A stretch of 64,000 nt of DNA from IMG/VR virus record IMGVR_UViG_3300023174_000053, positions 107,028-171,027 of that record. The stretch is one strand, 5' to 3'. Below the pieces are notes generated by a model. It searched no databases. It had not been told where the DNA came from and worked only from the letters and a program-made list of their open reading frames with translations. Below, piece after piece: positions 1 through 8,798 of this stretch. A program made the position numbers and the translations under genes. The DNA comes from a virus. The first letter of the stretch is position 1. The number at the start of each line of letters is the position of its first letter.

Positions 1-748
1 ATGAAAGAACTGTTTGCTTGTTTCTATCTACAAGACCAGATGTAACATATACAATCGCATCCTTTGCGATTTTTACATTATTTACATCTGATACTCTATA
101 CGTAGCATTTTGTGATGACCCAACATTTGGATCATACATATAATATTCTTCTACTTCTTGGTTGCTAAAATCAACTTGATTTTTTCCATTTACAATATTT
201 CTATATTGAGAACCAAAAGCATCTTTATTGTCTTTTTTGAGTTTTCTTATATACTTAATTTTTAAAGCATCAATATATCTTACTTCCTTGATTCCATCTG
301 ATGGTTTGCTGAAATCAATTACTTTATGGTAATAAATTCTTCCATCAACATACCAATTCCTAAAAATCTCGTGGCACTTCTTATCGAAGTCCATAACTTC
401 TTTCAGATACTTAAACTCTTCTCTGATAATCTCTTTTAGTTTATCAGAAGCAGGAAGATTTGAAAGGTCTATCTCTACTGGAGAATCATTTAAGTCTGAT
501 ACAATTGCTTCATTTATAACATCCTCAATCGCACTATCGCATTCTGGGTGTAAAGACATCTCACGATATCTTCTGATTAAATCTGCTTCACTCTTATAAA
601 CACCCTCAATGTCTACATATTGGCCATAAAAACCACTTGAAATATAAAAATCTGATTTGTCTTCATCATTTTTTGGAATGGGGGAAACAATCTTTTTGGA
701 CTGCTTCTCCCTATTATCTTCAAATTTAAAACCAAACAGTTTTGCCAT
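1..748 (-). CDS. 20: Portal vertex protein gp20, N-terminal part (cut by window edge)
   Basis: The ATG is at 748-746 and the frame stays open to base 1, giving the first 249 residues. T4-like gp20 forms the dodecameric portal at the head vertex through which DNA is packaged. The N-terminus MAKLFGFKFEDNREK, the stretch EADLIRRYREMSLHPECD and the stretch EIFRNWYVDGRIYYHKV are typical of cyanophage gp20, the common cyanomyovirus marker gene. It follows the tube gene gp19, as in T4-like phages. The rest lies to the left of the window. The reading is secure; only the fragment is present. Confidence 0.93.
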   Translation of the reverse strand, partial: MAKLFGFKFEDNREKQSKKIVSPIPKNDEDKSDFYISSGFYGQYVDIEGVYKSEADLIRRYREMSLHPECDSAIEDVINEAIVSDLNDSPVEIDLSNLPASDKLKEIIREEFKYLKEVMDFDKKCHEIFRNWYVDGRIYYHKVIDFSKPSDGIKEVRYIDALKIKYIRKLKKDNKDAFGSQYRNIVNGKNQVDFSNQEVEEYYMYDPNVGSSQNATYRVSDVNNVKIAKDAIVYVTSGLVDRNKQTVLS

Positions 749-795
749 AGTAACGTTATTGTCCTTATTCTACTATTTAGTTCCCCAACAAAACA

Positions 796-1446
796 TTAAA
801 ATTCTTCTTGATCACCTGAACCAAGAATAGTTTTATTATTTCCATCAAGAGCATCCCACCATTGAACTTGAAGGTCTACTGTAAATTCTTCAATAGTATC
901 TGCTTGATCATAAGAAAGATCAATCGCACTAATGGAAGTTGGGAATGTTCCATAAAATTCATAAGCTTTGAGGACTTTTATATCCTTTCCTGATGTAAGA
1001 TCACCACTAATTTCTGCTTTACCAAGTTGATAAACTTTCATATTTCTTTGGTAATTAACAGGATTCAACTCTCCCGAATTGTCTTCGTGCTTATTCATAT
1101 AATTCATCCACTTTTCAAAAGCATTTCTAATTTTGAAGTCAGTATCATTAATTACTGTAATTGTCCAAGGATCAAATGTTCTATCACCAGCAATCTTGAG
1201 ATTTCTTCCTCTAAAAGGAATATCAATTACGTTAATTGTTGAAGCAGGTAATTGTGCTGATTTAATTAAAAATCTAGTTACATCCTCAAGAACATTTCCA
1301 CCAAATCCCAAATTAAGATTGGTGGGAAAGGTAATTTCACATTCAAAGAGGTTAGGTCTTGCTCCACCTCCAGAAATTCTATTCTTGAAGTCGTTTAGAG
1401 TTCTAGATCCAGGTGATACTGGACCACCAGTAAATTGATTAGCCAT
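796..1446 (-). CDS. 19: Tail tube protein gp19
   Basis: This 216-residue protein matches T4-like gp19, the protomer of the inner tail tube that the sheath contracts around. The N-terminus MANQFTGGPVSPGSRTLNDF, followed by RPNLFECEITFP and later FEKWMNYMNKHEDN, is characteristic of cyanophage tube proteins. It is longer than T4 gp19 (163 residues), as usual in cyanophages. It sits 18 bp after the sheath gene and 47 bp before the portal gene, the conserved 18-19-20 order. Confidence 0.92.
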   Translation of the reverse strand: MANQFTGGPVSPGSRTLNDFKNRISGGGARPNLFECEITFPTNLNLGFGGNVLEDVTRFLIKSAQLPASTINVIDIPFRGRNLKIAGDRTFDPWTITVINDTDFKIRNAFEKWMNYMNKHEDNSGELNPVNYQRNMKVYQLGKAEISGDLTSGKDIKVLKAYEFYGTFPTSISAIDLSYDQADTIEEFTVDLQVQWWDALDGNNKTILGSGDQEEF

Positions 1447-1464
1447 TGTTTTTTACCTCGTTAA

Positions 1465-3840
1465 TTAAACAGTACCGATAATTTCTTCAAAACTAACTCC
1501 TGTGCGAGTAGCAACAAAAGTCAATCCGATAAAGTTGATTGTTCTTGCGGGTTTGATGTAGATATCAGCTTTGAACTGATTTCCATCAATAACATCAGGT
1601 GTGTTGTTTGACTCATCGCAGACAACAACGAAATCAGTAATACCTCGTTTTGACTTCACATCACGGAGATAAGGTTCAACGATATTGATAAAGTTTGCTC
1701 TGGTGATTGTATCATTAAACTCAAAGAGTTGTGCTCTTGCTGCACTTTCAATTGATGATTCAAGTGTGAGGAATAAACGACGAACGTTAATTCTATCAAA
1801 AGCTGAGACATATGAAAGAGCAGTCCTATCACCAAATAGAATAATACCAGCACCAGGAGAGAAGATGATTGGATTAATTCTATTAGGATAAAGAATATCT
1901 CTTTGTGCTTGTGAAGGATTGTAAGCAAGTTTAACTGCGTTATTGAGTGCTCCTCTGCTCGCACCAGCAGGTGAGAACCAAGGATACTGATTGATTGATG
2001 TTCTAGCCATCAATCCAGCAACGTCAGCATTACAAGCAACATATCTGAACTGATTGTTAAATCTATCATAAATGTACTTATAACCAGTATCAAATACTGC
2101 ATAAGATGATGAATTTAATGGGCCAAAGAAATTAAAAATATTATTAGTTTGAGTATCAGAGTTTGCTATATTAACAACACCGTCTTTATGTGGTGAAATG
2201 GTAGCAACACAGTCCTTACGAACATCTGCGATTGCGATTAATTCATTTGCCTTTGCTTGTGATTCTTGAATTGTAGTACCACCAGAAGGACCACCAATCA
2301 AAAAGTCAATTTTGTATTCTGCTGGATTTGTGAAGTTTCTGTAAGCACTAATTACATCTGATAAACCAACTGAATAACCACCAACACTACTAACTCCAGA
2401 ATAATCTTTACCACCAGTTAAATTGTAGATAGATGCTCCAATACAATTGAATGTATTGCTTTGTGCTGCTAGACCCCACGTAGTATTAGATGCTGATGCG
2501 ACACCCGATACTGTTGAGAACTTTGTTTTATTTCCAGTTGGAGCAAGTCCAGGGAAAATATATTGTGAATTATTAGCAATAATATCTTTATAGTAATTTG
2601 CTTCTGCTGGAGAAATCTTCGCATCAAATGCTTTGGATAGATTTGTATATTTTTCTAAAATATTTCCAGCAGTACCAGTTACTGCTCCAGTATCATCAAC
2701 AACAACGACGTGAAGTTCATCATTTCTTCCACTTCTTTCGGAAGCATATTGAGATGTTCTTGGTCTTGGTGCGATATTTTTCCAATAAACAGTAGCATTC
2801 GTTAATCCTAATGTTTGTTCATTATACCAATCAGATGCTGTTGCCGTGCGACCACTAGATGCAATACCAAGAACCGCAAGTTCTACTGTTCCTGATGCTG
2901 CTGCTGCTGTACTTATACCAATTGAATTTGCAGTAGATCCAAGTCCAACATAAGTTGTATCTACTGGAATAAAAGAGTTACCTCCAGATACTTCAACAAT
3001 AAACTGACCCGTAGCAATACCAGTGGGAACAGTACTGACATTTATTGATGTCGAACCACTAGAAATTGTACCTGTAAATCTTGCAGTTGAGGTTTCTATT
3101 TTAACAAAAGCACCACTATTGTCTATAATTCTAATAGTTTGATCGTTAGTAAAAGCACTTACACTTCCTTCCGAATAAGAAGTTTCAGTAAATATACTTG
3201 AACCAGAACCAGTTTTTGCAGTAATTTTTACATCAATTGAACCAGCATTAACTTTGGTAATAATACCTTTAAGAGTTCCTGATTCTGTTGTTGTTGTTCC
3301 AATACCAGCAACTGATTGAGAGAAAGCAGCAGTAACAGCATATCCAACTGCATTAGTCAATCCAGCAGTTCCAATTGCAATTCTTTGGTCTGCTGCGGCA
3401 TCAATAACACAAACCTTCAAGTTATTTGCCCAAGAACCTGGGTTTCTAGCAGCCCAAGCCCAATCAGTAGCAGTGGTATAACTATTATTATAATTTTCAG
3501 TTGATTTAATTTTAACTGTAGTTCCTGCGGTAGAACCAATCCCAGTAGAATTTGCGTTGTTTAATGCTGTTCCATCACATCTTACAACTCTCAAAATACC
3601 ACCGTAAGAAAGATATGAAGAAGCACCTAACCAATATTCATATTGTGCGTCTGAAGAAATTGGTTTTCCAAATGTATTGAGTAAATCATTCTCTGTTTCA
3701 ATTAAAATAGGAACATTGACTGGACCCTTTTGGAAAGGACCAGCAATAGCTCCAACTTGATTGTTTGCTGCGGTAATTCCACCAACAGTCAAATCAACTT
3801 CTCTTATTCTGACTCCTGGTGATACTAAATTTAACGCCAT
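1465..3840 (-). CDS. 18: Tail sheath protein gp18
   Basis: This 791-residue protein begins MALNLVSPGVRIREVDLT, the classic start of T4-family contractile sheath subunits. The N-terminal third and the C-terminal part (INVRRLFLTLESSIESAARA, then ITRANFINIVEPYLRDVKSK) are the conserved core that polymerises around the tube. The middle (about residues 150-350) is rich in Ser, Thr, Gly and Ile and probably forms surface-exposed insertions; T4 gp18 has 659 residues. An octamer resembling a late promoter lies 39 bp upstream. Confidence 0.93.
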   Translation of the reverse strand: MALNLVSPGVRIREVDLTVGGITAANNQVGAIAGPFQKGPVNVPILIETENDLLNTFGKPISSDAQYEYWLGASSYLSYGGILRVVRCDGTALNNANSTGIGSTAGTTVKIKSTENYNNSYTTATDWAWAARNPGSWANNLKVCVIDAAADQRIAIGTAGLTNAVGYAVTAAFSQSVAGIGTTTTESGTLKGIITKVNAGSIDVKITAKTGSGSSIFTETSYSEGSVSAFTNDQTIRIIDNSGAFVKIETSTARFTGTISSGSTSINVSTVPTGIATGQFIVEVSGGNSFIPVDTTYVGLGSTANSIGISTAAAASGTVELAVLGIASSGRTATASDWYNEQTLGLTNATVYWKNIAPRPRTSQYASERSGRNDELHVVVVDDTGAVTGTAGNILEKYTNLSKAFDAKISPAEANYYKDIIANNSQYIFPGLAPTGNKTKFSTVSGVASASNTTWGLAAQSNTFNCIGASIYNLTGGKDYSGVSSVGGYSVGLSDVISAYRNFTNPAEYKIDFLIGGPSGGTTIQESQAKANELIAIADVRKDCVATISPHKDGVVNIANSDTQTNNIFNFFGPLNSSSYAVFDTGYKYIYDRFNNQFRYVACNADVAGLMARTSINQYPWFSPAGASRGALNNAVKLAYNPSQAQRDILYPNRINPIIFSPGAGIILFGDRTALSYVSAFDRINVRRLFLTLESSIESAARAQLFEFNDTITRANFINIVEPYLRDVKSKRGITDFVVVCDESNNTPDVIDGNQFKADIYIKPARTINFIGLTFVATRTGVSFEEIIGTV

Positions 3841-3878
3841 CTGTTTCCCCTCGTGAAGAAGTTCATTTTGCCTAAAAG

Positions 3879-3886
3879 TATTTATA
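3879..3886 (-). promoter_or_regulatory. T4-type late promoter octamer for gp18
   Basis: The minus strand reads TATAAATA, an exact match to the T4 late-promoter -10 box recognised by the gp55/gp33/gp45 system. It lies 39 bp upstream of the sheath ATG, in the 85-bp gap after the small zinc-protein gene. It is the only exact TATAAATA I noticed upstream of a virion gene in this window. Confidence 0.75.
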
Positions 3887-3925
3887 AATTGTTATTCTTC
3901 AAATGGGGAAACAATACGTGAACAA

Positions 3926-4159
3926 TTACCAGTCTGGGTATTGAGAATCTATAGATTTTTGTGATTGTTTTTTTCTACTATTGATAATTCTATTCACAGT
4001 ACATTCTTTACATTCATATGAATAAGCAGAGGGGAATCCTCTTCTATTTTTTCTAGTCAAATAAAAATCATTTAGTAAATCTTTTTTTATTTTACAAGTT
4101 CTACATTTTCTTTCTTTGAAGAGTAAATTATCCAATTCAAGTTCTTCTTCAAACTTCAT
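3926..4159 (-). CDS. Small zinc-ribbon / HNH-like protein
   Basis: This 77-residue protein has two CxxC pairs, CRTCKIKKD and CKECTVNR, separated by about 30 residues with NRRGFPSAYSYECKEC between them. That arrangement resembles the zinc-binding part of small phage HNH-type proteins, but no HNH catalytic histidines are visible. I chose the ATG at 4159 because the preceding terminase stop and this start overlap as TAATG, which suggests translational coupling; an upstream in-frame start at 4174 also exists. HNH-like proteins often sit beside terminases and can assist packaging. Function here is inferred only. Confidence 0.7.
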   Translation of the reverse strand: MKFEEELELDNLLFKERKCRTCKIKKDLLNDFYLTRKNRRGFPSAYSYECKECTVNRIINSRKKQSQKSIDSQYPDW

Positions 4160-5808
4160 TATTGATATTCCCACATAAAAGATCTATCCCCATACTCATC
4201 CAAATGCCACCTATCACCGTCATTATCAACAAATGATGTATCATCACTCAATCCATCAGACATAAAACCAAATGGAGCCATATCTTGTTCGATTTGATCT
4301 TTTTGGTCTTCGTATATTCTTTTACGAACATCATTATCAGTCATCTCCTTGAAATAATCCTGAACGACTAACCAAGCAAAAATCACAAGACACATCGCAA
4401 GGTCATCATTACATCCTTCTTCTGCTTCAAATGATTGACTTTTTTGAATAAAAGTTGTTAGTTCACTAATAATATCATAATCTTTAATGACTAACTTATC
4501 ATCTTCAATAATTGTTTTTAGGTTAGAGCATCCAACTTTTTTAACTGTTTTGGACATTTTAATTCCAAGTTGAGTTTTCTTACCAGAAAAACCCTGACCA
4601 ACCATTTGACCTGCTCTTCCTCTCATTGAACACATCAAAATATTATCATATTCCAAATCATAATGAAGAATACTTGAAACTTGCTCTCCGATATCATTTA
4701 CTTCGGCAAGAACAAATGCTTTGTTGTATGCTTTTGCTATATCGTGAATGATATTTGGAAAAAGCATAGGTTTAATTTCATTGTTTCGATATTTTGCGAC
4801 TACCTTGTATGGGAATTGACTAATATCAAATACAATAAAAGCAGAGTAATCATTACTCATTCCACGAGATACGTCCACAGTCATTAGATATGTGTGTTTT
4901 TCGATTGGATCTTCATAGACATCCATTCCTTTGCTTCTATTAAGTGGATCATCATAAACCATCATTCTAAGTTTTGATGGAGTAATCAAAGTATCAACAG
5001 ACCCCAAGAATTCACACTCAAACTCTTGTGTAAACTGTCGTTCAGAAGTATTCGCAATAGTTTGTCGTTTCCACTCTGCGTCCCTTCCAGGCACCGCAGA
5101 CCAATGAACTTCTAGTGGAATATAACCATTCTTTCCTCTTTCCGCATCGTGCCAGAGTTTATAAAACATATTCATCCCATTTGGAGTTGAGATGATAATA
5201 ACTTTTGTACTCGTTCCTGAAGAAATGGTAGGATATACAGAAGAGAAAAACTGTTCTGCGATGTGATTTGGAATGAACGCAAATTCATCCAAGAAAATAA
5301 TATTGAAAGAGTTTCCTCGAACAGCAGATGATGATGTGGATGCTGCTACAATTTTGGATCCATTTTCAAGTTCCAAAGAACCTTTATTCCAAGAACCAAC
5401 ACCTTGCTGTAACCACTTTGGTAAATTTTCATAAGACAGTTGTAATCTACCTAAAAGTTCTCTTGCTGTTTCTGCTTTGTTTGCTAGAATTGCAATTCTT
5501 ATATTATCATTGAATAAAGCATAATGAAGAAGATAAGAAACAACAGTAGTAGATTTTCCTGTCTGTCTTGGAAGTTTTGCGATATTAAATCTATTTTGAT
5601 GAAAGTTTGTAATTAGTTCTTCTTGGAAATCATACATATCAAACGGAACCAATCCGTGATCCAAAGAAACAATTTTCACATAATTTTTTGCAAAATGAAT
5701 TGGGTCACTTTTGCATTTTAAGTATTCTTGAATTTGGTCTGTAGTAAATTCAATTTGGACGTTTTCCGCTTTTAAGTTTGGATTGCCCTTATAATGTTTA
5801 TCAATCAT
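4159..5808 (-). CDS. 17: Terminase large subunit gp17 (packaging ATPase/nuclease)
   Basis: This 549-residue protein is the DNA-packaging motor. The N-terminal ATPase has Walker A RQTGKST at about 81-87 and Walker B IIFLDE at about 170-175. The C-terminal RNase H-like nuclease starts near VDVSRGMSNDY (about 311-321), which supplies acidic metal-binding residues, and continues to CNDDLAMCLVIF. Length and order match T4 gp17 of cyanophages. It overlaps the 60-residue gene upstream by 4 bp and the zinc-protein gene downstream by 1 bp. It docks on the portal (gp20) with gp16. Confidence 0.95.
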   Translation of the reverse strand: MIDKHYKGNPNLKAENVQIEFTTDQIQEYLKCKSDPIHFAKNYVKIVSLDHGLVPFDMYDFQEELITNFHQNRFNIAKLPRQTGKSTTVVSYLLHYALFNDNIRIAILANKAETARELLGRLQLSYENLPKWLQQGVGSWNKGSLELENGSKIVAASTSSSAVRGNSFNIIFLDEFAFIPNHIAEQFFSSVYPTISSGTSTKVIIISTPNGMNMFYKLWHDAERGKNGYIPLEVHWSAVPGRDAEWKRQTIANTSERQFTQEFECEFLGSVDTLITPSKLRMMVYDDPLNRSKGMDVYEDPIEKHTYLMTVDVSRGMSNDYSAFIVFDISQFPYKVVAKYRNNEIKPMLFPNIIHDIAKAYNKAFVLAEVNDIGEQVSSILHYDLEYDNILMCSMRGRAGQMVGQGFSGKKTQLGIKMSKTVKKVGCSNLKTIIEDDKLVIKDYDIISELTTFIQKSQSFEAEEGCNDDLAMCLVIFAWLVVQDYFKEMTDNDVRKRIYEDQKDQIEQDMAPFGFMSDGLSDDTSFVDNDGDRWHLDEYGDRSFMWEYQ

Positions 5809-5987
5809 AAATTAATAGCCATACTTGCGACTGTTTCTTGTTGTTTGAAATAAAGTTTTACATAAGATTTTGATATATTCTTCAAAAGTTCTACATCATC
5901 GCAAGAATCAATTTCCCTAGAAATTTTTTCATATTCAAAAATCTTAGAAAGATTATCTAATTTAATATCATTTGGATCCATTTTCAT
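5805..5987 (-). CDS. Conserved small protein between gp16 and gp17
   Basis: This 60-residue charged protein (MKMDPNDIKLDNLSKIFEYE, then KLYFKQQETV) is predicted mainly helical. It overlaps the end of the upstream gene by 20 bp and the terminase start by 4 bp. From memory, a similar short gene precedes gp17 in many cyanophages. Two in-frame ATGs two codons apart (5987 and 5981) are possible starts; an AGGA lies better spaced for the second. Its position suggests a packaging role, but no function is known to me. Confidence 0.75.
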   Translation of the reverse strand: MKMDPNDIKLDNLSKIFEYEKISREIDSCDDVELLKNISKSYVKLYFKQQETVASMAINL

Positions 5988-7284
5988 TTCCTGTGAATAG
6001 TAAAGGTTTTGTTGGGTCTTTTACGGATGGATTGTATGATAAAACAATCGCACCAGGATATATTTTTCTTACTTCAAAAGTGACCTGATCTTTTGGAGGT
6101 CTAGCAAATTGCGGGAAAAACATTTGAGCTGAAATATATTTTCCTCTCCAATTTAACAGAATACTATAAGTAGATCCACGAGACTGTATCCGTGTATATA
6201 TTTCTTGAATATTTTTTAAATTTTTCATCTTTTTATAATTATATTTTTCTTTCATATGGGATGAAAAAATATTATGAATTATTTCCTTTGTATGATCGTG
6301 TGGTTCTACGGCAAAAGAATATGCTCTCCAAAATTCAGGTCCATGTTTACATACGTGCATATGTTCCATTTTTTTACATTTTGGGCAATACCTTTCTTCT
6401 CCTCCATAAATGGGAGTGTCCCATTCATACGCAAGAGCATCAGTACTTTCCGATTTCGTTCCCCAACTATCGGCACCGACTTTGCGACATTTGACAAGTG
6501 CTCCAGAAGCATATGCAGAAGGCCAAACTTTATATCTTGATTTTACTTTTTTATAGCAAGCGTCTTTTTCACCAGCAGATTCATTTGTGGCAACCATTTT
6601 TGCCTTACCTTTTCTATCTGGATTTGGGTCTTCTCTTCTTTTTCTTCTTGCTGCTGTGTCTTCTTCCTCATCTGACATATTTGCAGCCATTTTTGATGAA
6701 CCACATTTTGGTTTAGTAGTTTGTCCTGGTTGACGGGCACAAGGAGCACCAGCAAACTTTCCACCAATTTGAGTCCATCCTTTTACTTTTTTTCCTGTTT
6801 TTGGATTTGTTCCACTTGATTTCGCAAACCAATCATGGAGAGATTCATCTCCAGATGCAGTTTCTTCACTAACACCTTTCATTCTTTCTGGTTTAATTAA
6901 ATCAATAATTTCTAAAAATGTATTTCCGTTTGCATCTTCAATCGTAACTGTTTCCTTTACATCTTTGAACTTTTTGTGTTCTTTTTTCGCACTTGCTTCC
7001 ATTTTTTTGAGACGAGTATAATAATCTGGTATTTCATCGAGATGCTGAAGAGAAATATAAGTTGCTAATGTTTTATTTTTTGTATGTTCGTGCTCAATAG
7101 GAATTCCCATCTTAAGTTGTTTTTCAATAAAAGACACTTCTAAACGGTGCTTTGTCGCAATTGCTTCAACCGTTTTGTGTGGTTTTACTTTAGGGCACTT
7201 TGCTTTTCCGTGAGTGGGACAATCCATTCCTTTTGGACTTCCATTACAACTTGCCTCTAAAATAAATTCCTGAAAAGTTTTCAT
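5968..7284 (-). CDS. Mosaic protein of small conserved modules, inserted between gp16 and gp17
   Basis: This 438-residue protein appears built from several modules. Residues about 38-95 (KHRLEVSFIEKQLKMGIPIE, HLDEIPDYYTRLKKME) resemble DUF5661. About 148-230 (LHDWFAKSSG, GWTQIGGKFAGAPCARQPGQ, CGSSKM) resemble DUF5872. A stretch KDACYKKVKSRYKVWPSAYA follows, then a CPKCKKMEHMHVCKHG zinc-type segment and a conserved C-terminal region. Such module mixes occur in cyanophage proteins of unknown role. The N-terminus MKTFQEFILEA resembles the leader-like start of some cyanophage virion-associated proteins. Domain names are from memory and need a profile search. Confidence 0.75.
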   Translation of the reverse strand: MKTFQEFILEASCNGSPKGMDCPTHGKAKCPKVKPHKTVEAIATKHRLEVSFIEKQLKMGIPIEHEHTKNKTLATYISLQHLDEIPDYYTRLKKMEASAKKEHKKFKDVKETVTIEDANGNTFLEIIDLIKPERMKGVSEETASGDESLHDWFAKSSGTNPKTGKKVKGWTQIGGKFAGAPCARQPGQTTKPKCGSSKMAANMSDEEEDTAARRKRREDPNPDRKGKAKMVATNESAGEKDACYKKVKSRYKVWPSAYASGALVKCRKVGADSWGTKSESTDALAYEWDTPIYGGEERYCPKCKKMEHMHVCKHGPEFWRAYSFAVEPHDHTKEIIHNIFSSHMKEKYNYKKMKNLKNIQEIYTRIQSRGSTYSILLNWRGKYISAQMFFPQFARPPKDQVTFEVRKIYPGAIVLSYNPSVKDPTKPLLFTGNENGSK

Positions 7285-7298
7285 TAGAAATTTTTTAA

Positions 7299-7721
7299 TT
7301 ATTTAGAGTCCATTAGACCTTTCTTCAATAATTTTTGAAGGTCTGCTGTGGAACCAATAAAAACAGAATTATTAACGGTAGAAGGACCTCTATTGTCTTC
7401 TTCTTTCAGTTTCTTCATCTTGTGTTGTAGATCAATCAACTTATCAGTCACATCACCAACATTTTTAATTAACTGACCTGCTACTTCATATGCTCTTGGA
7501 CTATCACTTTGTTGTGCTAAATCCATAATACTATCAATTGCTTCTTGTCCTTTTTCAATTAGTGAATATAGATTTCCTCTTGTATATTCATAATCCTTAT
7601 CACTCTCTTCCCCAGAAGTCGGTCTTGCTATTGCTTCTTTTGATTTTTTTACAATCTCTTTTGATACAGAAGTTGCTTCTATCTCTAATGCTTCATCTAT
7701 ATTTTCGAATTTACTTTTCAT
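7299..7721 (-). CDS. 16: Terminase small subunit gp16
   Basis: This 140-residue protein matches the cyanophage small terminase: an acidic N-terminus, then a helical core (YTRGNLYSLIEKGQEAIDSI, SPRAYEVAGQLIKNVGDVTD) and a C-terminus with NNSVFIGSTADLQKLLKKG. The small subunit forms rings that regulate gp17 and recognise DNA for packaging. It overlaps the gp15 stop by 4 bp (ATGA) and lies in the conserved 13-14-15-16-17 order, interrupted only by the two unknown genes before gp17. Confidence 0.9.
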   Translation of the reverse strand: MKSKFENIDEALEIEATSVSKEIVKKSKEAIARPTSGEESDKDYEYTRGNLYSLIEKGQEAIDSIMDLAQQSDSPRAYEVAGQLIKNVGDVTDKLIDLQHKMKKLKEEDNRGPSTVNNSVFIGSTADLQKLLKKGLMDSK

Positions 7722-8776
7722 AATGATACATCAATCCCCTTTGTTGTACTGTAAACTTTACCATCACCAAAATCAAAACGAGATTCACTAAATCCAAAAT
7801 CATCGTCCATTTCAACTAATTCATTATCTGCTGTTGTAATTACATCAATTGAATCACCTTCATTGTGAGATTCAATTGATGTACCGTCTTGTCCTCTTAA
7901 TACAGTTAAAATATTTCCAGAAATATTTTTGATATACATTTCCTCATTACTAATCATAATATAAGAATTATTAACCAAGGATACAGCACTTGAAACATTA
8001 AATGCAGTTACTTTATCATCAATATTTTCAGCAAGTGTTGTGGTGTTGTCGTTATTGTAATCCTTAATTGCTCTTGGAGTAGCAGTATATCTCAATTGTC
8101 TTGATGCATTCTTTGTATCTGTATTTGTATAATAATCAACTTGGACTTTTTTGATTATTCCATCTGTACTGTCTGGAATTGGACCAAACAGATATGTTTT
8201 TGCTGTAAAGTTTAAAGTATATACCAAAGCTCTTCTTTCTTTGTAATCACTTTCATAATTATCTTCCATACTAATTCCTTCCAAAATTACAGGAACATCC
8301 TTTTTTTCACCTATTGATGAAATCAAATTGATTGTTAATGAAAAACTTGGTTGAAATGCTGGAAGAATTTGTTCTACAATTTGAAGCATATCATCATTCA
8401 ACTTAGTCATAATACTAAGTTGAAAACCAATATTATAAGGAACAGGCATAAAAACTTTAACTTGTTCTGTTCTATCGGTAGTTTTTATTGCCTTGAATGT
8501 TTGCATAGCAGAAACTTTTCTGCTGCTATCATATTTCAAACTCGTCATCTCAAAAGACATTCGAGGAAGAGTCATCGCAACTCTTTTTCTCAAATCTGGT
8601 TTTTGTTCTACTCTTGCTAAAAACTTTTGAATTGGACCATAAGCAATAGGAACTTTTATAAAACTATAATCAGTACCATCCTGCTCCTCGTGCTTAATGT
8701 ACACTTCATTAAAAAGTGTACCAAAAGCAATGATGGTTTTTCTGATTATTTCATTGTAACTATAAGTTCCTAACAT
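7718..8776 (-). CDS. 15: Tail sheath stabiliser / tail terminator gp15
   Basis: This 352-residue protein begins MLGTYSYNEIIRKTIIAFGT, typical of T4-like gp15, the hexamer that caps the tail and joins it to the head. Conserved core segments are FIKVPIAYGPIQKFLAR and RVAMTLPRMSFEMTSLKYD. It is longer than T4 gp15 (272 residues). The extra C-terminal part (about 265-325; NNSYIMISNEEMYIKNISGN then LTVLRGQDGT) looks like a small beta module also found in the giant virion proteins here. Confidence 0.9.
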   Translation of the reverse strand: MLGTYSYNEIIRKTIIAFGTLFNEVYIKHEEQDGTDYSFIKVPIAYGPIQKFLARVEQKPDLRKRVAMTLPRMSFEMTSLKYDSSRKVSAMQTFKAIKTTDRTEQVKVFMPVPYNIGFQLSIMTKLNDDMLQIVEQILPAFQPSFSLTINLISSIGEKKDVPVILEGISMEDNYESDYKERRALVYTLNFTAKTYLFGPIPDSTDGIIKKVQVDYYTNTDTKNASRQLRYTATPRAIKDYNNDNTTTLAENIDDKVTAFNVSSAVSLVNNSYIMISNEEMYIKNISGNILTVLRGQDGTSIESHNEGDSIDVITTADNELVEMDDDFGFSESRFDFGDGKVYSTTKGIDVSL

Positions 8777-8798
8777 AACAATAGAGTTTATTAATTAT

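Noticed and set aside
773-780. CTAAATAG upstream of gp20 as a late promoter
   Set aside because: It does not fit NATAAATA well, and similar words arise at stop codons throughout this AT-rich DNA.
1027-1438. Plus-strand frames opposite gp19
   Set aside because: They are antisense shadows of a secure structural gene with no start signals; the same applies to the other plus-strand frames across the window.
7293-7306. CTAAATAATT after gp16 as a late promoter
   Set aside because: The same word appears after gp14 as part of the stop-codon region; it is not a NATAAATA match.
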